Positions 47,402 to 59,929 of a stretch of DNA of 64,000 nt are shown here, piece after piece. Below the pieces are notes generated by a model. It had not been told where the DNA came from, ran no database searches, and saw nothing but the letters and a program-made list of their open reading frames with translations. The DNA comes from Ambrosia x helenae. Lineage: Eukaryota; Streptophyta; Magnoliopsida; Asterales; Asteraceae. Positions within the stretch are counted from its first letter, which is position 1; each line of letters opens with the position of its first letter. The DNA lies in NCBI GenBank assembly GCA_030844895.1, contig CM061233.1, positions 33,263,126 through 33,327,125 of the forward strand, read 5' to 3'. A program made the position numbers and the translations under genes.

Positions 47402-47828
47402 TGTTGGGTCCATATTAGTGAGACTGACGCTATCAAATACATATTGGTGATCCCTATAGGTGTTTTACTATTTAGGACCGAGAACACTTGGGTTCTCGGT
47501 TATTTAAGGTGTTTAGGTCGAGAACTAATTAGTTCTCACTTATTAGTTCTCACTTAGTATATTGGGCTTTATTCTTGTGGGTTGGGCCGCGGGACTGTTA
47601 AGGCTATGTGAGCCCAAGTCCTACGTATAAAAGGTGTTTTATTGGTTCATTTGTAACTAGCAGTTTACATTTTCTAATAAAACACTCTCTAGTATCAGAC
47701 GAATCCTTTATAGATCGTATGCTATTGAGGTTGTTAATCAATCGTTTATTGTGTTCTTGAATCATATAATCACTAGATTCCGCTTACTGATTATATTACT
47801 TGATATCATTGTTAATTCGGGACTTACA
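47402..47828 (+). mobile_element. LTR with TATA and polyA signals (copia-like 5' LTR)
   Basis: tgttgggtcc ... cgggacttaca, 427 bp. TATAAAAG at 47626-47633 and AATAAA near 47674 fit U3-R-U5 layout. The next bases hold a primer-binding site. No coding region of an element follows (the next gene is a host-type MuDR-derived gene), so only the 5' end of the element remains, or a TRIM-like miniature whose second LTR I did not find. The SINE duplication overlaps its first base or two. Confidence 0.6.
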
Positions 47829-47830
47829 AT

Positions 47831-47843
47831 TTGTATCAGAGCC
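47831..47843 (+). other. Primer-binding site after LTR 47402-47828
   Basis: ttgtatcagagcc, one mismatch from the initiator-Met type tggtatcagagcc, three bases after the LTR end. Confidence 0.65.
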
Positions 47844-49486
47844 ATTGTAGTCATTTGTGGCTCGGTTTGATATCAAGGGATTCAAGTTTTTGCTGCTGCG
47901 TTTTGTCGGTTCAACAGGTTTAAATCTCATCTCATTTTTAAATTTTATTTATCTAATCATTTTTGGTGTTTTAGAATTTTTGGCAGATTTGTTTTTGTTG
48001 AAAAACTTGAACACTGCCCGTAGGTTTTGGTACCTGAACCCGACCCTAATCGATTCGTATAGATTTAGATTTATCAACCAAAAATCGATTCGTAACCTGA
48101 ACCGGTTTGGGCCTATCATAAAAAAATCGATTCAGTTTGGGCCTAAAACCGGGTTTTCTACACCTCTTTATTAAGTCAAACCCATTTAGAAAAGCCCGAC
48201 CCAAATAACACAAACCTAAAACCAGTTTCACAACAGAAGACCCTAAAAGAAGACGAACCTCTAAAGATTTGTGGGTCACAATTGAAAAACTAAAAAAGTA
48301 GGTTGCCAAGATGCAAAACCCATAGAAAAATAGGGCAACACTAGCAGTAACAGGTTCTTCTAGTTCAACGACTCTATAACGTAATCTCATTCTCTGTTCT
48401 TGTTTTTTTGGTTAATTGATTGATTGTATTGTGTTTTTATAGTGTTCTGATATAACACTTTTCAAATCTTGGTTTCTTTTTGGTTCCCTGAGTTGGGTTT
48501 AGTTGAATTGAATGGGTTATTGATTTTGACCCACTTTTGTTTTGGCCTCTTGAAGTTATAAAGTTTCAAACTAGGTTCTTTTTAAGTCTTTTTTTGGAAG
48601 TTATAAAAATCTTGATTGTATGAACTACACAGTTGTGTGCACTGTGCAGAGATTGTATTTGGTGCAGGCCTATGAAGGGGATTGAGTCATTAGTCAGTTT
48701 ATATGTTGTGTTAATTATTAATTATATGGTTTGCTAAACGTACCCGCCTCTACAATTTTAGCAGGTTTAGAAAGTAGTAAACATAGAGGGGGTGGGTACG
48801 TTTAGCACAACCTTAGATATATGATACTTGTGTACAAAACCTGCATTCTCTGTATACTAGGAAATATAGGGAATATGTAACATATCCGAAATCGGTATCT
48901 TAAAGAAGTAGGAGGATAGCACCCTCAGTCCTTGCATTTCAAATTTATGTAACTTGAGGACGGTGATTAATGATTATCTTTTTGACGGCTCCAACGTCAT
49001 CATTCTAGGAAGCATAGTTGTTAATAATGTCTATAGCGCTCGCTGTAGCGAATAGCGTAGCGTAGCGCTCATGTGTCGCTATATGGTTGATAGCGACAAA
49101 TAGCGAGATTTATGTTTTAAATTTTTTTTTTTTGGTAAAATATGTGTAAAATTTTCTTCTAGTGTATGGCTAAACATGAAATAGCGCCCGCTACTTCTTA
49201 TGCATATGTTGACTTCATAGATTGTAGTTGAGTTTTTAATGTAGTTTTACTCTCTAGTCTCACTATCGGGTCAAACAGACGGGCCTGAGTTTTTAGTGTA
49301 GAACTTTGATTTTTGCCTGGTGTTAGCTAGTTATTTTCTCTACATTTAATTTGGGCATATCTAATATGCTAATCATGTACTCTTGGTGGGTGCTTTTAAG
49401 AGATGAATTGGCTTTGACCCAATTATGAATTGATTTCTTGCAGTACAAGCTGAAGATTTGTAGTTTGGTATATTTGTATTTTTAAG
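47844..49486 (+). other. 5' region and 5' UTR intron of the MuDR-derived gene
   Basis: Retroelement leader debris grades into the probable promoter. A good acceptor (gatttcttgcag, ending 49443) about 45 bases before the ATG suggests a 5' UTR intron, common in this family. The probable UTR exon upstream could end at about 48379. A block at about 49020-49200 is rich in tagcg motifs (gtagcgtagcgctcatg) and looks like an old DNA transposon. The short open frames at 47857 and 48046 have no domains. Confidence 0.4.
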
Positions 49487-52393
49487 ATGTCAGAAAAGAA
49501 AATTATAGCTATATGCCAGTCGGGTGGCGTGTTTCAGACGGAAAAAGATGGTTCCATGTCATATAGTGGTGGGGAGGCTTATGCTGTTGATCTTGATATA
49601 GAGACAAAAGCGATTGATTTTAAACAAGACTTAGCCGAGACGTTTGGATTTAATGTTGACAACATGTTGATCAAATACTTCCTCCCTGGAAACAAGAAGA
49701 CTCTTATCACGATATCTAAAGACAAAGACCTTAAACGCATGATTAACTTCTTTTCTAATGCTGATCAAGTGGATGTCTTTGTCATGCCACTGGATGGTGC
49801 CACGGCGGCTCCAAATATCTCAAGCACGCCTGCTAGTAGGTATTTTATTCGTTCTATCCTTTTTTTTTGTTATTACTAATTATCCGATTTTGATGATGTA
49901 ATATTACCCTAATAAAACCTATATGCAGGTCAAGCGGGACAACGGTATCTGAAGCAGTTGTTCCTGTATCAAGCCCTGTTGGAACAAGCCAGACAGATAA
50001 CGAACCGAATACAAGTGAAACTATTCCACTTGATATTGTTATACAAAATGAAGCCGCACCATTATCATTTGCACACGGCTCAATTTGTGAAAAAACAACA
50101 TAACAAAGCTGCAATTCAGTGGGAAAACACGATCACGGGTGTGGAACAAAGATTTTCTAGTTTTGCTGAGTTTCGTGAAGCTCTACATAAATTCTCTATT
50201 GCCCACGGTTTCCGTTACAAATATAAAAAAAGCGATAGTCACCGTGTTAGTGTCAAATGTAAAGCAGAAGGTTGTCCATGGCGAATATATGTTTCAAGAT
50301 TACCAACGACCCATTTAATCCGCATTAAAAAAATGAACCCGGAACATACATGTAATGGAGTTGCTGCAAAAGCAGGTTATCGGGCCACAAAGGGTTGGGT
50401 CGGGAACATTATAAAGGAGAAGTTACGGGCTTCCCCAAATTACAAACCGAAAGATATCGTTGACGACATTAAAAGGGAATATGGCGTCCAATTGAATTAC
50501 TCACAAGCATGGCGTGCGAAAGGAATTGCGAAAGAACAACTTCAAGGTTCATACAAAGAGGCTTATTCTCAGTTACCTATCTTTTGTCAGAAAATAATGG
50601 AAACAAATCCGGGCAGTTTAGCTACGTTTGATACAAAAGAGGATTCAAGTTTTCATCGGTTTTTTGTCTCGTTTCATGCTTCTATTTCCGGGTTTCAACA
50701 CGGCTGTCGTCCTTTAATCTTTTTGGATGATATTCCTTTAGATGCAAAGTACCAAGGGACTTTATTAATAGCCACTGCTGCAGACGGTGATGATGGTGTT
50801 TTTCCATTGGCTTTTGCCGTAGTTGATGATGAAACCGATGATGACAACTGGTTTTGGTTCTTATCCAAATTGAAGTCAGCTGCACCGATATCTCAACCAA
50901 TCACCATCGTCGCGAATTTCACAAAAGGGTTAAAAGACTCGATCGCTAATGTTTTTGGCAGTGAATGTTTTCACGCTTATTGTTTAAGATATATTGCTGA
51001 AAAACTTAACGATGATTTAAAAGGTCGGTACTCACACGAAGCCAGACGGCTGATGATTCAAGATCTTTATGCTGCTGCCTACGCACCAAAGCTTGAAGCT
51101 TTTGAACAATATTCGCAAGATATTAAAGCTATTTCACCCGAAGCTTATGATTGGGTGGTGAATAGCGAGCCACAACACTGGGCAAATGTGTTCTTCGATG
51201 GAACACGGTATAATCACATTACGTCTAATTTTGGACAGCTGTTTTATGATTGGGTATCGGATGCTGTCGAGTTACCAATAACTCACATGATCGATGTCTT
51301 GAGAGGTAAATTAATGGAGTTAATTTATACAAGACGGGTCGATTCTAACAGATGGACTACAACTTTGACACCATCGATGGAAGAAAAGCTTAAAAGCGAA
51401 GCTTCAAAAGCGCAATCGTTTCAAGTGTTTCCATCGCAGAGTAACATATTTGAAGTGCACGGTGACTCTGTTGAAATGGTTGACATTAGTCAATGGGATT
51501 GTAGCTGCAAAGCGTGGCAGCTGACTGGACTGCCATGCTGTCATGCCATTGCTGTTTTTGAAGGCGTTGGTAGAAACGTGTACGATTATTGTTCTAGATA
51601 CTTTATGGCTGAGAGTTACAGAAAAACATATGCAGAGTCGATATACCCGATACCTGATGTTGAAGGTTCGTTAGACGGCGAGGACATTTCGGTAATTGTT
51701 ACACCGCCTCCTGCTAAACGGCCTGTAGGGAAGCCCGGTAGGCGAGCTAAGTTGAAGCAGGCGGGGTCGCTTGAGCTTATTAGAAGACAAATGCAGTGTA
51801 GCAAATGCAGGGGTTTAGGTCACAACAAAAAGACTTGCAAGTATGCCTTTTATCTTTTCTTTCTTTGATTTTATTGTTATTGTGAATTAATTGCATGGTT
51901 GGTACGTGTAGTTTACCTATTTTGCCATTTTGATACGCTCTTATTGGAAATTACATCAATGCTACCAACTTTTAGACGTTTAGTAACGATTTCACCGTTA
52001 GTACTTAGTACCCACACGTACTAACGTTGTAATTAATTCTACAAATAGTTTCACCATTTGTAAAAGTTGGCACCAGTTGTGTAATTTTCAATAAATAGGA
52101 ATGAAAATGACGAAATGGGTAAACCAAGCACTAACCGTTTTATTATTGTTAATTTTTTTTAATATTATTATTTTAATTTGCAATTTATCTGAGTGAGTTG
52201 AGATGTCTTGTACAGAGAGGGCGTAGAGACACATGAAGCATCATCAACTCCTGAAGTGTTGCCAATTCAGATGGATGAAAACGCACATGATCCCATAGAC
52301 GACACAAATAATCCAATAGACGACACACATGATCCCATAGACGAAACACATGATCCCATAGACGACTCATCAGCCACGATATGCGAAGTCTAA
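49487..52393 (+). CDS. MuDR-family transposase-derived protein with PB1 domain (MUSTANG-like)
   Basis: Exons 49487-49839, 49929-51840, 52216-52393. Exon 1 encodes a PB1 domain (GGEAYAVDLD, ITISKDKDLKRM). Exon 2 encodes the MuDR DNA-binding domain (FREALHKFSIAHGF, CPWRIYVSRL), the MULE transposase core (FLDDIPLDAKYQGTLL, FPLAFAVVDDETDDDNWFW) and a SWIM zinc finger (CSCKAWQLTGLPCCH), then a CCHC knuckle (CSKCRGLGHNKKTC) at the exon end. Exon 3 adds four acidic octads of the HDPIDDT type. PB1 fused to a MuDR core is known from the domesticated MUSTANG genes of angiosperms, inferred to act as nuclear regulators. No long TIRs flank it. Oddity: in exon 2 the frame entered from exon 1 hits TAA near 50101, while the MuDR frame starts a little earlier in another frame, so a one-base shift or unrecognised small intron (acceptor gcaattcag at 50119) must be invoked. 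Confidence 0.75.
52297..52375 (+). repeat. Coding 24-27 nt tandem repeat in exon 3
   Basis: catgatcccatagacga(c/a) recurs four times (one copy as aataatccaatagacgac), giving acidic Asp-Pro-Ile-Asp octads at the C terminus. Copies are nearly identical in DNA, so the array is young and probably variable in length between individuals. Confidence 0.8.
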
Positions 52394-52839
52394 AGGAAGT
52401 TCACATAGAAATATTCTGAAATATATAATTGACATGGGCTTGATGCAAGAGCCGATGATCTTAGTTTAGGTAATCATAAGACTGATGAAACTTGTCTTTG
52501 ACGGTTCGATACATAGTTTTCACTATAGCTTAAGTAAGGGTAACCTTGATCAGCCAATCTAACTTTCTGTTTATAGTTTCTTGGTGATTCATTGATTGAT
52601 TGCTTGCTTGCTTGCTTTGTGGAGTTCATTTGTTTTGGGTGTCTGTCTAAACCCCCAACAATGCATTCAAATTTTCGGCTCTAGTGTATGTCCTTTGATT
52701 TGTTTCGTAATGGTGGTTTGTCTTTCTATTAGTGGCGAAACTTGAAAAAAACAGTTGTGAGGTTGAGAATCACGAGACCTAGTTTTTTTTTTCTTATTGA
52801 CAGGTCTGGACTCAATTAATATACAAATTACCTACTAAA

Positions 52840-55119
52840 ATCCTTGCCCGCCAACTCTGACGTCTTGCCCGCCCTTATTGTGGATATGGATTGTGTGCTT
52901 GGATGTCTCCGATCTTTCCCTAAAGGGACTTCCTGTGGGAGGGACGGTCTGAGGGCCCAACATTTGCTAGACGCTGTTACCGGAGAAGGGTCAGTGACTT
53001 CCACAGGGTTGCTCTCAGTAATTACTGAAGTCGTCAATCTTTGGCTAAGGGGTTTGTGCCTAAGGGTTCTAGCTGAATTCATTTCTTCGGCCCCCCTTAC
53101 CCCTTTATTGAAACCAGCTAACGGGATTCGGCCCATTGCAGTAGGGGCCATTTGGCGCAGATTAGTTTCTAAAGTGGCTATGAGAAAGGTTGGGAAGGAA
53201 ATGGCTAAGTACCTTGGGGACTTTCAATTTGGGGTGGGAACTCCCAATGGGGCGGAGGCGGTGCTTCACAGCGCGAACAGGTTTCTTAAGCTCGTTTCAT
53301 GCGGACGGGTCTTTGGCTATGCTCACGGTGGATTTTTCGAACGCGTTTAATATGATTGATCGTACTGCCCTTCTTCAAGAGGTTCATCAACATTGCCCGT
53401 CTATCTATCCATGGGTACAATTCTTATATGCCCAGCCAGCTAGGTTGTATGTTGGCAATGATTGTATAGAGGCTTCTACGGGGGTACAGCAGGGGGACCC
53501 TTTAGGTCCCCTCCTTTTCGCCCTTGCTTTACACCCTATGGTTCTCCAGGTACAAGAAAAGTGTAAACTCCCATTTCATGTGTGGTACCTGGACGATGGG
53601 ATGATTATTGGTGATGCCACCGAAGTTGCTAAAGCCTTAGACATTATCCGGCTGGAGGGGCCATCCTTGGGGCTTCAGCTTAATATTAAGAAAACATAGG
53701 TTTTTTGGCCGTCTTGTAATGGGGTGAAACTACGGGATAGGCTTTTTCCCAGTGGGATTGGTGGACCAGAAAAGGGGGTGAAGCTCCTTGGAGGAGCCGT
53801 TAGCCGTGACACTTATTTTATCCACGAACTGGCAAGGCGGAGAGCATCGCGCGCAGTTGAACTTATGAAACTCTTGCCCTGCCTTAGGGATCCCCAGAGT
53901 GAACTCCTCTTGCCCAGGTCTTGTATGGGGGTTGCTAAGTTGCTTTTCGGGTCACGGACCTGCCAACCCCCATGATGGATGAAGCAGTGTCATGTTTTGA
54001 CAAGGGTATAAGGGAAGCCATTGAAGACATTGTGGTATGTGGGAGGCCTTTCTTTGGTGAACTACAGTGGCAGATGGCGTCTCTGTCGATGCGTATGGGT
54101 GGATTAGGGCTCCTCTCCGCGAAGGATGTCGGGATGTATGCGTTTGTAGCGTCGCGAGCTCAGTCCTGGAACCTTCAAGACCACATCCTACGAAATAGCA
54201 GGTTTGTCGGCGCAATCTTGACTACCTGCAGGCCCTCGAAAAGCTAAATGACTATCTCTCAGGTTTTGATATTGGCAGTTTTTTCTAACAAGGACACCGC
54301 CCCCAAAGCCTCAAAATACTTTGGCGAATGCCCTTTTTGGCAAAATCGCTCAGAGTCTGGGCAAAGTTTTTGGCCTGTCCCCCGGCAGAGGGCAGTTATT
54401 GAATGCTTGCAAAGCCCCCACGCCCAAGATTTCTGACTGTTATCCCGATCGGAGGTCTGGGCCAAAGCATGTCCGCTATTGAATACAGGGCAATTCTTAA
54501 ATATCGTTTGATGATCCCCATGTACAAGGAGGATGAAATCTGTCCGATGTGCTGTAAAGCCTGCCTGGATGAATACGGGGAACATGCGGTTCATTGTAAG
54601 GAGTTACCCGGTTTCAAATATCGACATGATTGGGTTCGAGATATTCTGTGGGACATTTTAAGACGGCCTGAGATCTCAGCCAAGAAAGAGGCCCCTGTGA
54701 ACTTCCTCTCGGATCCAGCAGAAGGGAGATCCACCCTACGACCAGCAGATCTCCTTGTCTTTGGGTGGGCCGGGGGGAAGCATGCTTGTGTTGACTTGAC
54801 GGGTGTATCTCCTCTTGTTGGGTTGAGGGATAGTGGCTTTGTAGCAGGGCAAGCGGTGCGGAAAGCAGAGGCAAAGAAGGTAGAAAAACATGCTAAAGCC
54901 TGCGAGGAGAACCAACACGTTTTTGTACCCTTGGCCTTTGATACCTTTGGCTCATTGGCACCAGAGGCTACCCGTTTCCTGACCAGGGTCCAACGGGTTA
55001 TTAATAGTAGTGTCTCGGCTCCGGGTGGGCAGAGTTACGTTTTTAGTAGATTAGGATTTGCTATTCAGAAAGAAGTGGCGGCGCAGCTTGTTGCCCGTCT
55101 GCCTGCTATCTTAATGTAA
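52840..55119 (+). pseudogene. Non-LTR reverse transcriptase with C-terminal zinc finger and restriction-like endonuclease
   Basis: A decayed retroelement protein. Reverse transcriptase motifs: DGLRAQHLLD, LLKPANGIRPIAVG (about 53105-53150), VDFSNAFNMIDR (53330-53365), STGVQQGDPLGPLLFAL (53475-53525), YLDDGMIIGD (53587-53615). The C-terminal 54403-55119 frame has a Cys/His cluster (CKACLDEYGEHAVHC) and RPADLLVFGW followed by KHACVDLTG, matching the RPD...D pattern of restriction-like endonucleases in R2-type elements. No AP-endonuclease domain is seen. Broken by frame shifts near 53290, 53967, 54215 and 54330-54440, and stops at 53697 and after 54280. N-terminal part missing: similarity begins at about 52840. 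Ends with a short A-rich run (ttaaaaaaat, about 55163). Neighbouring genes are unrelated. Confidence 0.8.
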
Positions 55120-57270
55120 TTTTCTTAGTCATTATTGAATGAAAGGTTTATGATTTATGGGTTAAAAAAATCACGTCTACAGTCATGCAATATTTATTGC
55201 AATGCATGGACTTTATGTTATTGTTTATCTACTTTTCCTTAGAGATGTAATCTAAGCATCTTGACGCTGTATTGGTTTTATCTTGGTTATCGGTCATTAA
55301 GGCCTATCTCAGTCCCAAATATCGGTAACTATATCGGCGCTAATATGATCGATATATTGACCGATATCCATCTCTTTTATATCGGTCAATAATTCGAGAT
55401 AACGTTTCTGTCTAAAAGTAGGTGCTATGCTGATTATGTTTGGAAGTAGGATGAAAAAGAAAGCCAATGGAGGGAGAAGAAGAAAGCCAATGGAGGGTTA
55501 AGAAGATGAAGTTAGCGGCAGGAGATAAAAATGTGTTTAGACTTAGCTTTTTATGGCTTAATAAGTCTAGGAATGTAAACATATTACCCTCCACCTTTCA
55601 ATAGTATACATTTAATGACTAAACTATTAACATTTTAAATAAAAAGCGTAAAATTAGTTTATGTATTTAAACATTTAACCCCTATCTTTACTAGTTCATG
55701 TCTGGTACTTATATTTATAAATTTATACATAAAAAGTATAAATTAACATTATACATATAATATAAACTATAAATAGCTATTTTTTTTTCTTAAATTTTCT
55801 ACTGACATCTCACCGTGATAACTGATATATCAAATATCGGTCCTTGATCGATAACTGATATTTTACCGCTTAACTACTTAAGATGCAATACATGAACCCA
55901 TGAACCCCTATGATTTTTCTACTTTTCCTTAAGTATAAACTTCAAATTATAATAATGTTATAAAATATTTTTTCCACAGTATTGGGACATGCTCATGGTT
56001 TAGAAATAGAACCTCATATGTTTTTTCTTCTATTATAATTTCTTTTTAAGGCCATTACATATGATTTTTCTTGGCGACACAAGACATAGAGACCAAACAC
56101 AATATATTTGATGACAGAAGCACAAAAGCTAAAAAAAAGTATAATAACCTTTTATATAGGTCTACTACGTAGGTATAATAACCTTTTATTTTAGATTATT
56201 TAAAATCTATATCTATAACAAAGGAGTAAATAGGGTTGTGTTGGCCCCTTTAGATGTTCTTCATTCTAACCCATTTAACTTGGGTATGAGTATTCTAACC
56301 TGACCTATCATCCTATTTTCTTACCCAAATACCCGCATATAAATAGTCTATTTCTATCATATCAATATAGAACTAAGAATGCACATTTCTTTCTCATTCT
56401 CATTCACATTCTCATTAAAACCTAAACTTCATATCTATCCTCTATAATCGACATTATAAACTCTAAATCTAACCCCTATAATCGACATCAGGTACTCTCT
56501 TCTCTATTTCGCCGCATGTATATTATCTTTCTTCAATTCTAATGTTTCAGATTTAGGTATTCAAAAACCCTAAATCAAATTATATTTGAAGATCTGTTAA
56601 TGTCCGTGATTGATCAATCATTTAGGTTCAATCTTCGGTGGTGCACTATATAATACTGTTTATAGATCTCGCCACAGGTAACAGTCGGGTGTTCTTTGAT
56701 CTATTTCTTCATGGTTTTAATATGCAATTTATAATACTTTTGAATGGAAGATTTTTTGTTTCTTAATCTTCATTCGAGTGTTGATCATTGTGAATATGTT
56801 TTTCTTAATTAACAACTGTGTTAAAGCACTGGTGTGGGAGAATGAAGCTGGACGATTCAAAATGGAAGCCAAGAGTGGTTGTGCGACTCTCTTCATTGAT
56901 TGAGAGTGTCAATTGGTCATAATCTTTGATTATGATTGTTACCCAAATCAACTTTTGATTTGGTGCTAGACAACCATGGCCACATATAGAGATGAGTAAA
57001 GAGAGATCTTCCGGTTCCAAGAGGTTAGTAATATTTTATGGGAATCGTGACAGTTTATTCATGAATGTTTATATTCAGGATTGAGTTTGGTATGGGTTTT
57101 GATGTTTTTGAATGCTTGAGGTTTGTTTTTTCATGGCCAATTATATTTTATGTTGGTTTGAAGATTCATTTGTCACATTGATAATGGATCAAACTCCATA
57201 ATTAATCATTGTTTTGGCTAACTTATGGTTAATCAACATAATCCTTTTTTGTTTTGGCCGAGTCTGGTAT
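55120..57270. other. Intergenic region
   Basis: No gene recognised. It includes two segments rich in atatcgg/ccgatat motifs (55290-55400 and 55800-55870) in opposite orientation that may be the ends of an old inverted-repeat element, a 22-bp direct repeat (aaagccaatggaggg at about 55460-55500), and otherwise AT-rich DNA. Short open frames at 55412 and 56805 have no domains. Confidence 0.45.
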
Positions 57271-57291
57271 GTTCGATGGGATGCATGTCTT

Positions 57292-59715
57292 CTAAGGTTG
57301 AGATATGAAGTTCATATATTGTTCATAATTGTTCTTGAAGATCTCATATGGTTTGGTGTTAAAGAGTTGATTGCTTAAGGCGTCTGCTGGCGTGTTCTGG
57401 CTGCGCCGCACATGGGTCACTTTGCAATGGCTAAAGTTTCGCATTAGCTCCTTTGTGTGTTCTAAGTACAAGATCATGGATGGTTCCCTGGCTTCGTACG
57501 AGCCATCTATGTGATTTTCTACCAACATAGAGTCGACGTAAGCTTCGATGTGTTGAGCCCCCATCTTTTTGGCTATGCGCAGTCCTACCAGGAGAGCTTC
57601 ATATTCTGCCTCGTTGTTAGTGGTTGGGAATTCGAGTCTTATAGCATAAGTATATTCTTTGCCCCCCGGAGTTATTAAACGCAACCCTGCACCAGCACCT
57701 TCATTGTTGCATGCACCATCAGTGAATAGCTCCCACTTTTGTGATTCGTCTGGTGGAGTCGAGCTTGATAATGCTTCATTTAGGCACTCTTTGATCTTAT
57801 CTGTGGGGACTTATGTGATGAAGTCTGCTAAGATTTTCCCCTTGAAAGAAGGTCTGGCTTTGTAAGTAATTGAATGCTCCCCCAACTCGATGGCCCACTT
57901 GGCTAGCCTTCCCGAGAGTTCTGGCTTGCGCATGATGTCGTTGATGCGGAAGTCGGTCAAGACATTGATGGGGTGACCCTGAAAGTATCTGCATAGCCTC
58001 CTGGAGGCGTGAACCAGTGCTAGGACCAGCTTTTCCATTGTTGAGTAACGAGTTTCTACATCAAGGAGTGTACGACTAACGTAGTAGATTAGGGTTTGTA
58101 CCCCTTTCCTGTCAACCATGAGTACTGCGCCTACTGCTTTGTCCGTAACGGACAAGTATAGTGTAAGTGGTTCTTCTGGTAAGGGCGTAGTGAGTGTTGG
58201 CAAGTTGCTCAGACACTCCTTCATTTCTTGGAAAGCCCTTTCTGCTTCCGCGGTCCATTTAAAGTTGGATTTCTTGAGGCAGTTCTTCAATGTGTCTACA
58301 AAAGGGAATGAATTGGATGCGTAGTTTGACAAGAAGCGGTTCAAAGCTACGAGACGTCCCATCAATGTTTGGACCTCTTTCACTGAAGACGGAGATGGCA
58401 TGCGCTCAATTGCCTGAATCTTTTCCGGGTTTGTGTGGAATCCGTCTTCGGTGACTATGACTCCCAGAAACTTTCCTTCTTCCATCCCGAAGGAACATTT
58501 ACTTGGGTTTAGTTTCATTCTGACGCTTCGGAGCTGTTCGAAAGTCTTCTGGATATCCGTCAGCATTTGGTCTTCCTCTTTGCTTTTGATGACAAGTTCG
58601 TCTACATAGACTTCCAAGTTAACACCGATCTGTTTCACAAATTTTGTATCCATTAAACGTTGGTACGTGGCCCCGACGTTCTTGAGCCCAAATGGCATCT
58701 TTGTGTAACAAAAGGTTCCCATGTCAGTGCAGAACGCTGTTTTGTCCTCATCTTCTTTGGCGATTTGGATCTGATGATACCCTTTGTAGGCATCAAGAAA
58801 GCATTTAAACCTGAATGGTGCCAATGAGTCGACTTTTAAATCGATCTCAGGCAGTGGGTAGCAATCTTTAGGGTAGGCCTTGTTTAAATCTTTGTAATCC
58901 ACGCACATGCGCCAACTGCCGTTAGACTTTCCCACCATTACTGGGTTGGCTACCCAAGTTTGATATATGCTTTTGCGAAGAATACCCGCCTTTAATAGTT
59001 CCATTACTTATTCGTTCATGGCCTTTGTTTTCTCCGGCCCCATACTGCGCTTCTTCTGAGCAAATGGTTCAACTGTTTTGTAAACATTGAGCTTGTGTTC
59101 CGCGATGTGACGCGGAACGCCGACCATGTCTGTTGGTTGGAAAGCAAAGATATTGATGTTCTTTGTGAGGAGTTGTTTTCGGTGTGTGCGGATGGAGTCG
59201 GAGATTGCATGGCCAATGACAACTGTCTGTTCCGGGAATTTAGGGTTGATAACTCATTTTTCCGGTTCGATTCTGACAGTTGGTTTCAATAATTTTGCGG
59301 GTTTCTGCGCATCAGTGGTATGACAGTTCTTGTTCCCGCGTATAAAGGCTACGCCAGTCCGGGTAGGAAAACCTGCCATTTGGTGTGGTGTAGATGCATT
59401 GCAATTGAATTTTGCCAAGCCTTCCCATCCCAGCAAGATGCCATGTGACGAATTGACGGGAAGTACTATAAAGTCACAGACCTCTGCGCGCGAGTGTTTT
59501 CCATCCGAAAGTGTGACTGGAAAAGTGAGCATTCCCAATGGAAATATCATCTCATGAATGAAGCCTAAGATGGGCTCTGTCACGGGAACTATTCTTGCTT
59601 TGTCATCTTCGTCCAGCTGTTCAAAGCATTGCTGGTACATGATATCAGTGCTACTTCTATTGTCTAGGAACATACACCTTGTACGGTAATGTCCCACAAC
59701 TCCCGTGATGATCAA
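57292..59715 (-). pseudogene. pol region of the Tat element (protease, RT, two RNase H)
   Basis: One frame broken by stops near 59254 (TGA where Trp is usual), 59005 (TAA) and 57812 (TAA). The protease site reads LDNRSSTDIMY: the Gly normally two after the catalytic Asp is replaced by Arg. RT has DYKDLNKAYPKDCYPLPEID and MPFGLKNVGATYQRL, but the catalytic box is YVDELV in place of YVDD, so the second Asp is Glu. The first RNase H lacks the usual clear Asp cluster; the second carries NNEAEYEALLVGLRIA, typical of the RVT_3 type. Integrase is missing. Inactive on several counts. Confidence 0.8.
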
Positions 59716-59929
59716 CGGAGCTGTTGAAGAAGCTCCCCCCCTTTACTCTTAGCATTATGACATCTGCCACTTTCCATGAATCGTCATTGATGACGGCGAA
59801 TGCTCGTTTGTGACTGGTTCCTCTGTGAGTCATGTTGCAATTATGGTGTGGGGTGTGGTAAACGTGATGCGCGTTCAGATTACGGATCGTTCTCTGGGAA
59901 GGCTCACCCCCTTCCACATGGTCTCATTG

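Noticed and set aside
49487..52393. Autonomous Mutator transposon
   Set aside because: No long inverted ends or 9-bp duplication seen, the gene has introns and a PB1 domain, which fits a domesticated gene better.
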